The position numbers were made by a program, and so were the translations under genes. From contig NZ_JAPZVN010000004.1 in assembly GCF_027533845.1 (NCBI RefSeq), positions 372,001-436,000 on the forward strand: DNA of 64,000 nt, given 5' to 3'. Each line of letters opens with the position of its first letter. Position 1 is the stretch's first letter. Origin of the DNA: Streptomyces sp. RPT161. Its GTDB lineage: Bacteria; Actinomycetota; Actinomycetes; Streptomycetales; Streptomycetaceae. The notes beneath the pieces are model-generated. The model was not told where the DNA came from. It saw only the letters and a program-made list of their open reading frames with translations, and did no database searches. This document shows positions 50,830-59,251 of this stretch, piece after piece.

Positions 50830-52080
50830 TCAGTGGTGGTGGGCCGTCCACGTCCGGGACTGCTCGGCCGCCAGCCGTACCAGGTCGCCTTGGGCGACGT
50901 TGAAGTCGATCACATGCAGGCCGCTGAGCAAGCTCCTGGTGCCGGGTTCGGTGAACGACGCCGTGTCGCCGGAGACCTGTAGCCAGCTCGTGGTGCCGTG
51001 GGCGTTCCTCCGCAGTTCGCACCGGCCGTTCAGCGCGTGCGGGTAGTGGACGTATCCGGCGGCGGCATCCGGGATCCTGAAGCCGGTCAGTACGATGCCG
51101 AGGCTGCCCTTGGGGCTCAACGGGTTTCCGTCGAGGCTGCGCCCGGTGGGCATGTAGGCGTCGAGCGGGTGCCGCCGGCCGTTCGGCCTGCCGTCGAGCA
51201 GCGCGGCGGGATCGACGCACAGCACATGGTCGTCCGGCGAGCCGGTGTGGCCGAACATGTCCTTGGCGGCGGGAGGTTGGGCGTAGCTGGAGTAGGCCAC
51301 GACGCAGCCGGTCGGCATCGGTGCGCTGCTGCCCGTCCGCTCGCAGGCGGGGATGTGGCGGAACGTCGTGGTCGTCACGTCGCCGCCCAGCAGGAACGCG
51401 GAGACCAGGTGGGCGCGCGCGGTGGGGTTCGGGTCGATCTCGCGGCGCATCATCGCCTTCAGGGCGGTGGCGCCCTGCGAGTGGCCGAGGATGACCACGC
51501 CGCGGTGGCGATGGGTGACGGGGTCGATGTTGTCGTGGTTCCAGTAGTCCCGCCAGGCGTTTTCGACGTCCGTCTCGCCCCGGGCGAGCGCGGCCGACTT
51601 GCCGGAGGACAGGATCTCGGCGAAGGTCGCCTGCCGGTAGACCGGAGCGAACATGCGGCAGCCCCCGGAGAACCGCGCCACCTGGGCCAGGAGCACGGCC
51701 ATGACCTGCTCCTCGGGCGCGCGCCACGCGTTCGCCCCGAGCATGTCCACCGTCGGGTACGCGTAGAAGCAGTCCACCGCGGGCCTGTCGGGGTTCCGGA
51801 ACGCTTCCTCACGGCCTGACGGAGCCTGCCGCGCGTCCAACGGGACGGTCCGGCCGGTCCCGTAGCGCATGGTGAACGAGCCTGCGGCGGACGGCCGTTG
51901 CGGGTTTCCCCGGACGTCCTGGTCACACGGGTTGTCGGCCAGCCCGGGCCTGCACAGCCAACTGGTCGATGACGGGGACCGGTTGGGCGCTGCGGCGGGC
52001 GCCGCTGCGGCGGTCGCGGACGTACCCGAAAGCAGCGCGAGGGACAGCAGGGTGAGGGACAGCCGGGAGTGCCGCCGCAT
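50830..52080 (-). CDS. Secreted DUF3089 serine hydrolase (lipase-like)
   Basis: This is a 416-residue protein with a signal peptide (about residues 1-27, ending TAAAAPA). The DUF3089 alpha/beta-hydrolase domain follows, with the family markers SSTSWLCRPGLADNPC, DCFYAYPTVD, the nucleophile elbow ILGHSQGATAL (Ser ~200) and ADN-like C-terminal elements. Several Cys residues suggest disulfides. It probably cleaves lipids or esters outside the cell. Start ATG 52080. It stands alone. Confidence 0.88.
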   Translation of the reverse strand: MRRHSRLSLTLLSLALLSGTSATAAAAPAAAPNRSPSSTSWLCRPGLADNPCDQDVRGNPQRPSAAGSFTMRYGTGRTVPLDARQAPSGREEAFRNPDRPAVDCFYAYPTVDMLGANAWRAPEEQVMAVLLAQVARFSGGCRMFAPVYRQATFAEILSSGKSAALARGETDVENAWRDYWNHDNIDPVTHRHRGVVILGHSQGATALKAMMRREIDPNPTARAHLVSAFLLGGDVTTTTFRHIPACERTGSSAPMPTGCVVAYSSYAQPPAAKDMFGHTGSPDDHVLCVDPAALLDGRPNGRRHPLDAYMPTGRSLDGNPLSPKGSLGIVLTGFRIPDAAAGYVHYPHALNGRCELRRNAHGTTSWLQVSGDTASFTEPGTRSLLSGLHVIDFNVAQGDLVRLAAEQSRTWTAHHH

Positions 52081-52353
52081 GGGGCTCCTCTAGTGGTGAC
52101 TCGTACGACGTACGGATGATGGGGTAACCGTTCGTTACGCCGCCCCCAACGAGAGCCGATGCCGCCAGGTGGCGGTTCGCACCATTCCGTCACCCGTGCC
52201 GGTGGCCCGGGTGCCCTCGCGGAGTCGCGTTCGTTGACCCCCGCTCCGTGACACGTGAACGGTTGGACCGCGAGGGCCGGTGGCATCCCCAAGGCCGTCA
52301 GGTGTGGGACGCAGTACCACGGCGGGAGTGGCAGCGGTGCGTCGTGCCGGCGG

Positions 52354-52911
52354 TCAGCCCATGCTCTTGGCGCCGTCCAGGGACTCGCGGATGATGTCGG
52401 CGTGGCCTGCGTGCTGGGCGGTCTCGGCGATGATGTGCATCAGCACCCGGCGGGCCGACCACCGCGCGCCCGGCTCGAACCACGGGGCCTTCGGCAGCGG
52501 GTGCGACGCGTCCAGGTCGGGCAGGGTGGCGACCAACTCGTCGGTGCGGCGGGCCACTTCGGCGTAGTCGGCCAGCACACCGGCCAGCGTCTCACCGGGC
52601 AGCATCCGGAACTGGTCGGCCCGCCGGGCCCAGTCGGCCTCGGTCATGGCGGTGTAGTCGGGCATCGCCGACGCGCCCTCCACGATGAAGTTCGCCCAGT
52701 TCCGCTCCGCCGCGGTGACGTGTTTGATCAGGCCGCCCAGGCACAGCTCGCTGGCGGTGGTCCGCTGCCCGGCCTGCTCGTCGGTGAGGTCGCGGGTGGT
52801 GAAGCGCAGGAAGTGCCGGTGCTTGGCCAGGACCGCCAGCAGGTCGGCGCGCTCGCCGGTGGCGGCCGGGGCGCCAGCCGGGTCCTGGTTGGTCAGCTCG
52901 TTGACGGTCAT
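52354..52911 (-). CDS. DinB-family protein (DUF664, mycothiol-transferase-like)
   Basis: This 185-residue protein is a four-helix DinB/YfiT-like protein. The metal-binding His residues are in GGLIKHVTAAERNW and LMHIIAETAQHAGHADIIRE, the usual three-His pattern. Many actinobacterial members act as mycothiol-dependent transferases or isomerases; the substrate is unknown. Start ATG 52911 has GAAGG upstream. It is divergent from the WYL regulator, which may control it. Confidence 0.9.
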   Translation of the reverse strand: MTVNELTNQDPAGAPAATGERADLLAVLAKHRHFLRFTTRDLTDEQAGQRTTASELCLGGLIKHVTAAERNWANFIVEGASAMPDYTAMTEADWARRADQFRMLPGETLAGVLADYAEVARRTDELVATLPDLDASHPLPKAPWFEPGARWSARRVLMHIIAETAQHAGHADIIRESLDGAKSMG

Positions 52912-53006
52912 GTTTCGCCTTCCGTTGTTCCTCTTCCTCGGGCAGGCACCACGCTAGGGGCCATAGCGGCCAGTTTCTGACCTGAATTCGAGGAAGAATC
53001 GCAGGT

Positions 53007-53987
53007 ATGGCGAACACCAGTAACCGGACGCTGCGGCTGCTGTCCCTGCTCCAGACCCACCGGTACTGGCCGGGCACCGAACTGGCCGAGCGGCTGGGGG
53101 TCTCGGTCCGCACCCTGCGCCGGGACGTCGACCGGCTGCGCGAGCTGGGCTATCCGGTCGAGGCGCAACGAGGTGTGGACGGCGGCTACCAGCTCGCCGC
53201 GGGCGCGGCGCTGCCGCCGCTGGTGATCGACGACGAGGAGGCGGTCGCCCTGGCGGTGGGCCTACAGGCCGCCGCCCAGGGCGCGGTGGAGGGCATCGCC
53301 GAGTCCTCGGTCCGGGTGCTGGCCAAGGTGGCGCAGGTGATGCCCGCCCGGCTACGGCACCGGGTCGAGGCGCTGCGCGCGATGACCGTGCCCGCCGACT
53401 GGGGCGGCCCGCCCAGGGCGGCCATCGACCCGGGGGCGCTCACCGCGGTCGCGCTGGCCTGCCGGGACGGCGAACAACTCCGCTTCTCCTACACCGCGGC
53501 CGACGGCCAGTACACCGACCGGCACGTCGAACCCCATCGGTTGGTCTGCCTCGGCCGCCGCTGGTACCTGGTCGCCTACGACCTCACCCGGCACGACTGG
53601 CGCAACTTCAGGGTCGACCGGCTCACCGCCCCGCACGGCACCGGGTCCCGGTTCCGCCCCCGCGACCTGCCTGCCGCCGACGCGGCCGAATTCGTCCGCG
53701 CCAGCCTGGAGAACCTACCGCGCCCGTACCAGGTGGAGGCCCTGGTGGACGCCCCGGCCGCCACCGTGCGCGAACGGATCGGCCGATGGAGCACGGTCGA
53801 GGAGGTCGACGCCGAACACTGCCGGGTACGCATGACCACCGACTCCCTGGACTGGCCGACCATGGCCCTGGGCGTACTCAACGCCGACTTCCGGGTCCTC
53901 TCCCCACCCGAACTCCTCGCCCAGGTCCACGACTGGGGCGCCCGCTTCAACAGGGCGCGGGGTGAGGGAGCGATGCCGGGCAGGTAA
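53007..53987 (+). CDS. WYL-domain transcriptional regulator
   Basis: This 326-residue protein has an HTH (about residues 5-60; LAERLGVSVRTLRRDVDRLRELGYPVEAQRGVDGGYQL), a central helical bundle, a WYL domain (about 145-215; EPHRLVCLGRRWYLVAYDL, with FRVDRLT) and a C-terminal WCX domain to ~315. WYL domains bind small ligands or nucleic acids, and in actinobacteria such proteins often control a divergent gene. Start ATG 53007. It is divergent from the DinB-family gene. Confidence 0.92.
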   Translation: MANTSNRTLRLLSLLQTHRYWPGTELAERLGVSVRTLRRDVDRLRELGYPVEAQRGVDGGYQLAAGAALPPLVIDDEEAVALAVGLQAAAQGAVEGIAESSVRVLAKVAQVMPARLRHRVEALRAMTVPADWGGPPRAAIDPGALTAVALACRDGEQLRFSYTAADGQYTDRHVEPHRLVCLGRRWYLVAYDLTRHDWRNFRVDRLTAPHGTGSRFRPRDLPAADAAEFVRASLENLPRPYQVEALVDAPAATVRERIGRWSTVEEVDAEHCRVRMTTDSLDWPTMALGVLNADFRVLSPPELLAQVHDWGARFNRARGEGAMPGR

Positions 53988-54203
53988 CCGTCGTGTGCGG
54001 CTGCCTTTCCCCCACATCTTGCGCTCCTTCGAATCTTCCCCGTGATCGTGGAGGTGGGCTAGTCTCGGCCGTTTCGCATGGGGACGGGTAGCCGTTGGCA
54101 TCAACGTCGGGCTGCCTGGCCGCTTCGGTGACGGGAACCTGGTTGTAGAAGGCCAGGCGGCCAAATCCGTAGGGCGCGGCTGGGCGTGGAGGAGGGCACC
54201 CTC

Positions 54204-55421
54204 ATGACGGTGGGCGAGCAGGGCCGGGCCGCTGAGCCTGGGGCGGGCGAGGCGGCGGTCTCCCTGCCGGAACGGGCCGCCGCGCTGGTCGAGTTGCTTC
54301 GGAGCAATGCCGACCGTACCGAGCAGTGCCGACGGGTTGCCGAGGAGAACATCGCGGCACTCGACGAGGCCGGGCTGTTCGCGATCACGGTTCCCCAGCG
54401 GTTCGGCGGCCGTCAGGCGAGCATCCGCACCTTGGTCGAGGTGGGTGCGGAGCTCGGCCGCGGCTGTGGATCCACCGCGTGGATCACCAGTTTGACCAAC
54501 GTCTCCGGCTGGCTCATCGGGCTGTATCCGCAGCGCGCGCAGCGTGAGGTGTACGGGGCGAACCCACGTGCCCGCGCCTGTGCCACCCTTCCTCCCCTCG
54601 GGACGAGCAGGGCAGCGGAAGGCGGGCAGGTCATCACCGGACGGTGGGGCTTCGCGTCCGGCTGCCTGCACGCGGACTGGGCGCTGGTCGGTGTGCCGGT
54701 CTCCGGCGGGTCCGGCGAGCGGCTGGACCAGGGTCTGGCGCTGGTTCCGATGGGCCAGTTGAGGATCGAGGACACCTGGCATGTGGCCGGGATGCGCGGC
54801 ACCGGAAGCAACACGCTCATCGCCGACGACGTCTTCGTGCCCTGGCACCGGATCCTGTCGGTGTCCAAGGCGATGCGAGGCGAGTATCCGACGGAGTTCA
54901 AGGACGAGGCCCTGTACCGCGCGGCGTTCGTCCCGACGCTCGGGCTCTCGCTCGCCGGTCCACAACTGGGCCTGGCCCGCGGCGGGATGGAACTGGTGCT
55001 GGCCTCACTCGCGAAGGGGCGCGGGATTTCGCACACCTTCTACGAGCGGGCACGCCAGGCGCCCGCCACCCAGACGCAACTCGCCGAGGCCGCCCAACTG
55101 ATCGATACCGCGACCCTGCACCTGATGCGCGCGGCGGACGACGTCGACAACTGGGCGGCGAGCGGCCGGTGCATGCCCGTGCTCAACCGGACCCGGGTAC
55201 GCATGGACATCGCCACAGTCGCCCGCCGCTCACGAGAGGCGCTCGACATCCTCCTCAGCGTCGAAGGCGCCAGGAGCTTCGCCGACGAGAACCCGCTGCA
55301 GCGCATCTGGCGGGATCAGGAGACCGCCAGCCGACACGCAATGATCAACCCGGCCATCGCGACCGAGATGTACGGCCGGGCCCTGCTCGGCATCGAGGAC
55401 CAGATCACCCCGATGGTCTGA
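54204..55421 (+). CDS. Acyl-CoA dehydrogenase-fold flavin monooxygenase-like protein (HsaA type)
   Basis: This is a 405-residue protein of the acyl-CoA dehydrogenase superfamily, in the type 2 group that includes two-component flavin monooxygenases (HsaA, HpaB-like, ActVA-ORF5). The N-terminal helical domain has ITVPQRFGG, the middle GRWGFASGCLHADWALVGVPV and TWHVAGMRGTGSNTLIADDVFVP, and the C-terminal helices contain ARGGMELVL and FADENPLQRIWRDQE. These enzymes use FMNH2 from a separate reductase. ATG 54204 follows GAGGAGGG. No partner reductase is adjacent. Confidence 0.85.
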   Translation: MTVGEQGRAAEPGAGEAAVSLPERAAALVELLRSNADRTEQCRRVAEENIAALDEAGLFAITVPQRFGGRQASIRTLVEVGAELGRGCGSTAWITSLTNVSGWLIGLYPQRAQREVYGANPRARACATLPPLGTSRAAEGGQVITGRWGFASGCLHADWALVGVPVSGGSGERLDQGLALVPMGQLRIEDTWHVAGMRGTGSNTLIADDVFVPWHRILSVSKAMRGEYPTEFKDEALYRAAFVPTLGLSLAGPQLGLARGGMELVLASLAKGRGISHTFYERARQAPATQTQLAEAAQLIDTATLHLMRAADDVDNWAASGRCMPVLNRTRVRMDIATVARRSREALDILLSVEGARSFADENPLQRIWRDQETASRHAMINPAIATEMYGRALLGIEDQITPMV

Positions 55422-55433
55422 GAGTGCTTTCCC

Positions 55434-55461
55434 CGGACGCCGCTTCGCCGCGGCGCCCGGC
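55434..55461. terminator. Hairpin between convergent genes
   Basis: The 11-bp arms, with one mismatch, 55434-55444 and 55451-55461 (CCGGACGCCGC and GCGGCGCCCGG), have a 6-base loop. They lie between the flavin enzyme and the sigma-CAP gene. Confidence 0.7.
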
Positions 55462-55480
55462 AATCCCCCGAAGTGCGGGG

Positions 55481-57142
55481 TCAGTTGGAGAAGTCCTGGG
55501 TGAGCCAGACGGTGCCGTTGGGGTCGCGGTAGACGGCGATGCCGACGTGGGTGAACGTGCTGCTGAGGATGTTCTGGCGGTGGCCGTCGTTGGGTGGTTG
55601 CTCGTCCAGCATGGACTGCGTGAGGCTGACGGCGGCCGTGGCGATCTGCTGGGCGTCCGTTCCCGCGGAGGCCTGCCCGATGTTCTCTCCCGCCGCGCCC
55701 CACTGGACGCCCGCGGCCGTCTCCCTGTCTCCCAGTTGGGCTTCGCCCGGGCACTGGTGGGACAGGCCGCATCCGTTGTCCATGGCGGCGTTGTGCCCGG
55801 TCGCGCTGTGGGTGAGGCCGGTGGTGATGGTGTACGCCGGCAGCCCGTGGGCGGCCCGTGCCTGGTTGATCAGGGCGAGGACCTGCGCGACGGCCCCGGA
55901 TTCGGCGGGCGGTCGCGGGGCTGACGTGTTCGAGGGGGTGGGAGTCGGTGTGGTGGGGGAGGGCTCGGCTGTGCGCGGCGCGGGGATCGGGGTCCGGCGC
56001 GGGGAGGCCGTGGGCGGGTGGCTGGCCGGGTGCGAAGGGGTGTGTGGTGGCGGGCTGGCTATCGGCACCGTCTTCACCAGCACCGGCTGGGCGACGGTGC
56101 TGGAGGAGTCGGCCTGGCGGGTGTCGGCCGGTGAGCCGAGGGCCACGGATATCACCGTGGCCGCCGCGGCCGTCGCCACGGCTCCGCCGGCGAGCAAGTG
56201 CGCGCCTCGGGGCCGGATCCGTGGACGCCGGTGGCCGCCGAAGTGCCTGCCGCCCCGGCCGTTCGGACGGTGGGCCGCATGCCGCGCCGCCGTGGGGAGC
56301 TTGGTGGTCGAACCGCTCAACTGGACCGCCGGGCCGAAGGACGGCGCGCCGTGGCCCGCCTGGGCCGCGGACCAGGCCAAAGCGGCGGTCGGCGGTACCA
56401 GGGCGATGCCGACGAGAAGGCTTTGCGCCGGTATCAGGCCGCTGCGCCGACCTGAGCACGCCCTGCAGTCGCGGACGTGGCGGGATATGCGCTTGCGCCA
56501 CAGAGCGGAGGGAACACCGTCCCACCGTGCCACGACGGGCTCCAGCCGCGGACAGCGCGATGTCGCCGACAGCGCGCGCACCACCAACCGGGCGGTCTCC
56601 AACTGCGCCTTCATCCGCTGCACCCGGACCGCGACGAACCGCGACGGCGACTTCAGGGCGGCGGCCACTTCCGAGCGGGTCAGCTCACCCGCGGCCTCCA
56701 GCCACCACAACGACAGCAGTGCCCGATCGTCCGGGTCGAGCCACCGGGTCGCCTCGGCGACCTCCCGGCGCTGGCCGGAAAGCCCCAGGCGGATGATGGT
56801 CAGGTCCACGAAGTCCGCGCCGGGATCGGCCAGTTCGACCACCTCGTCGACCCTGGTATCGCCGGCCGACACCTGTTTGCTGTGCCAGTGCCGACGTATC
56901 TCGTTCATCGTCACGGCCACCAGCCAGGCCCGGAAGCGGTGGGGTTTGCGCAGGCCGGCCAGTCCGTCCAGTGCGCGCAGCATGGTCTCCTGCACCACGT
57001 CGTCGACATCCGCGTGGCCGCGCAGCGCACGGCCGACGATGTTGTAGACCAGCGGCAGGTATTCGGCGACCAACTCGTCCTGCGCCCGCTGGTCCCCTGC
57101 CTGCGCGGTCGCGATGACCGTGGCCTCACGCTCTGGTGTCAT
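55481..57142 (-). CDS. ECF-type sigma factor fused to a zinc anti-sigma-like motif, hydrophobic segments and a C-terminal CAP domain
   Basis: This is a 553-residue protein. Sigma region 2 is at about residues 20-90 (ELVAEYLPLVYNIVGRALRGHADVDDVVQETMLRALDGL in outline) and region 4 at about 130-185. A ZAS-like zinc motif follows: Cys197, His222-x3-Cys226-x2-Cys229. Hydrophobic segments lie at ~236-260 and ~314-336, with a strongly basic stretch between. A Pro/Thr-rich linker (~340-415) leads to a CAP domain (~416-553) ending GTVWLTQDFSN. ATG 57142 is the start. The layout suggests a membrane-held sigma factor released when the outer CAP domain senses a signal. This is inferred. Confidence 0.88.
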   Translation of the reverse strand: MTPEREATVIATAQAGDQRAQDELVAEYLPLVYNIVGRALRGHADVDDVVQETMLRALDGLAGLRKPHRFRAWLVAVTMNEIRRHWHSKQVSAGDTRVDEVVELADPGADFVDLTIIRLGLSGQRREVAEATRWLDPDDRALLSLWWLEAAGELTRSEVAAALKSPSRFVAVRVQRMKAQLETARLVVRALSATSRCPRLEPVVARWDGVPSALWRKRISRHVRDCRACSGRRSGLIPAQSLLVGIALVPPTAALAWSAAQAGHGAPSFGPAVQLSGSTTKLPTAARHAAHRPNGRGGRHFGGHRRPRIRPRGAHLLAGGAVATAAAATVISVALGSPADTRQADSSSTVAQPVLVKTVPIASPPPHTPSHPASHPPTASPRRTPIPAPRTAEPSPTTPTPTPSNTSAPRPPAESGAVAQVLALINQARAAHGLPAYTITTGLTHSATGHNAAMDNGCGLSHQCPGEAQLGDRETAAGVQWGAAGENIGQASAGTDAQQIATAAVSLTQSMLDEQPPNDGHRQNILSSTFTHVGIAVYRDPNGTVWLTQDFSN

Positions 57143-57682
57143 GTCCGTCCTCGCTCCCTGCCGCAACGTTTCCGCATGCCTTCGATGCCTGGGAGACCCT
57201 GCCAGGGCGGCTCGGATAACAGAAACCCAGAAAATTCTTCGTCGGGCTTCTCCAGGACCCGTCGACCGGTCACCTGACAAGGCGGCCAGCAAGCCCTCGT
57301 GAGCTGCGGCGTTGCCGGAAGCGTGGTGCGCCCCGTGGGCCGTGTTCCGGCCAACCGCGGTGTGAGGAAGGCCACTTGGGGCTTGATCGCGGCGGCTTAC
57401 CCGGCTAGCTTCCTCTGCCCATTGGACATGCCTTCGAAAGCGTCCAGTTCACAGAGCTTCGGCAGCCCTGAACTCCTCTGAGTTCGCTGCCGACTTCCCC
57501 CCACCCTCCGGGACCGCGTGCGAAGCGTTCGCCGTTGTCGAGCGGGTGGATCGTGCCCCCGAGGGCGCAGCTGTCTTCACCGGCCGACCGGCTCTGGGAC
57601 AACCGTCCCGGTCGGCTCGCAAGGGCGCTGTGGAGGCGCCCCCAACCAGAACTGTCAGGCTCATGCCATCAGGAGAACGCCA
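57143..57682. other. Intergenic region with an imperfect structured hairpin
   Basis: These 540 bases between divergent sigma-CAP and protease genes hold no credible reading frame. The main element is a nested hairpin at 57459-57493: outer arms TCGGCAG/CTGCCGA and inner arms GAACTC/GAGTTC around CTCT. It lies ~190 bp before the protease start and may be a leader structure or regulatory site. Confidence 0.5.
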
Positions 57683-58666
57683 ATGTCTCGTGCTGCCCAC
57701 AAGTGGAAGACCCTCAGTGGTAAGTCACGCGCTGCCGTCGCGCTTGCCTCGGCCGGAGCGATCGCGGCCGTGACCGTCGGGGTCTCCTCGGCGAGCACCG
57801 TCGCGCCCGGTCACGACCACGCTCCCGTCCGGGCACCGCAGTCCGCGAGCGGAAAGAGGCACCCGTACGGTCTCGGTGCCGTGCCGTCCAAGTCGTCGTG
57901 GCGCCAGTCCATGCTGCGCCAGTCCGTCGAGCCGCGGCTGGAGGCCACCGCTCCGAGTCCGATGGGAGAGGCCGCCAAGCCGAGGAAGAAGAAGCGCCAA
58001 GCCCTTCCCGCCAGCGTCGATCTGGCCAAGTACGCCGCAGCACCAGGCGATCAGGGCCAGGTGGGCTCCTGCGTCGCGTGGTCCATCGACTACTCCGCCT
58101 ACAGCATCCTGGAGCGCGAGCAGGGGATCTCCGGCGGACCCCAGGCCCCCATGTACACCTACTCCCAGATCGTCCAGGGGCAGAACGTGGGCACCTCGCC
58201 GGAGCAGCACTTCCAGATCGCCACCACGCAAGGTGTCGACGTCAAGTCCGACTACCAGCAGGGCGACTTCGACTACACCACCCAACCGACCACGAGCGAG
58301 ATCGCCAACGCGGCGAAGTGGAAGCTTTCCGGATTCACTCCGCTGCACACGGGCAAGCAGATCAGGAACGATGTGGAATCGGCCCTCAGCCAGGGCGAGC
58401 CGGTGACCATCGCGATTCCGGTGTACGACAGCTTCTTCTACCTCACCCCGCGGCAGGCCGCCTCCTACACGTACTACCCCGCCTCCGGCGAACAGTACGC
58501 GGGCGGCCACGAGATCACCATCGTCGGCTACAACAGCAAGGGCGTGCGGGTCGAGAACTCCTGGGGGAAGGGCTGGGGCGACCGCGGATACGTCAACCTC
58601 TCCTGGAACTACCTGGCCAACCAGGTATGGGAAGCCAACGCCGTCGGCAAGCTCGTCAAGCGGTGA
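57683..58666 (+). CDS. Secreted papain-like (C1) cysteine protease
   Basis: This 327-residue protein has an N-terminal signal peptide (about residues 1-40), a basic propeptide to ~105 (containing PRKKKRQ, possibly a cleavage site) and a C1 peptidase domain. The oxyanion Gln and nucleophile Cys are in GDQGQVGSCVAWS, His is in GGHEITIVGYN, and Asn is in ENSWGKGWGDRGYVNLSW. Bacterial members are degradative or bacteriolytic. Start ATG 57683 follows AGGAGAA. It is followed by a ~590-base gap and then another secreted protease, sedolisin-like, suggesting a proteolytic cluster. Confidence 0.9.
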   Translation: MSRAAHKWKTLSGKSRAAVALASAGAIAAVTVGVSSASTVAPGHDHAPVRAPQSASGKRHPYGLGAVPSKSSWRQSMLRQSVEPRLEATAPSPMGEAAKPRKKKRQALPASVDLAKYAAAPGDQGQVGSCVAWSIDYSAYSILEREQGISGGPQAPMYTYSQIVQGQNVGTSPEQHFQIATTQGVDVKSDYQQGDFDYTTQPTTSEIANAAKWKLSGFTPLHTGKQIRNDVESALSQGEPVTIAIPVYDSFFYLTPRQAASYTYYPASGEQYAGGHEITIVGYNSKGVRVENSWGKGWGDRGYVNLSWNYLANQVWEANAVGKLVKR

Positions 58667-59251
58667 GGGCCCGGTAGGACTGACCCGGCTGAACGGGGCC
58701 GCCCTCGTCGGGCCTGCCGCATCGCCGCGGGCTGCCCCGACCGGCCGCGGCCCAACCGCGCCAGCCACGGCGAGACCAACGTCTCCGGCCGGGGACTGGC
58801 GTTGCGTGCCGGTGCACGGCACGGCGACGGTCCGAAGCGCCGGTGGCCGGCGGGCATCCAGCGACAGTCGATCCCACGCCGTCTGACCTGGGATTCCCCT
58901 CTGGGCTGGGGAGGGGACAGCCGTGCCTCCTTCGCATCTTCCGCCGCGGACGGACATGCGTTAACCTCCAGCCCATCGCACGGGGGGTGGGGTGGTCGGG
59001 GGCTTCACACTTGACTGACCGGACGGCGGCAACCGTCGTCCCAGCCGTGTCCACGCATGTCTCCATCGCTCCGCACGGGAGGAACCGGGTGCCTCAACGC
59101 GCCCTCGGCCGCGGCTGTTTCGCCTTAGCCGCAACGCCTCGTCCTCGTCCGCGAGCCGGAGCGGAACGCCACCGCCTTCGCACCGCGCTCATCACCGAGC
59201 GCTGACCGGCAGCACCTTCCCCGTTCATCCCGCACCCACCGCTGCCCTGTC
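58667..59251. other. Intergenic region without visible gene
   Basis: These 585 bases separate the two secreted proteases. It should hold the sedolisin promoter (a TTGACT near 59011 is a weak candidate). I find no convincing gene, repeat or strong terminator for the papain-like gene. Confidence 0.5.

Noticed and set aside
50549-51727. Minus-strand frame spanning the LysR-DUF3089 junction
   Set aside because: It is a shadow frame over the DUF3089 gene, rich in Arg and Pro; the true frame carries a signal peptide and GHSQG.
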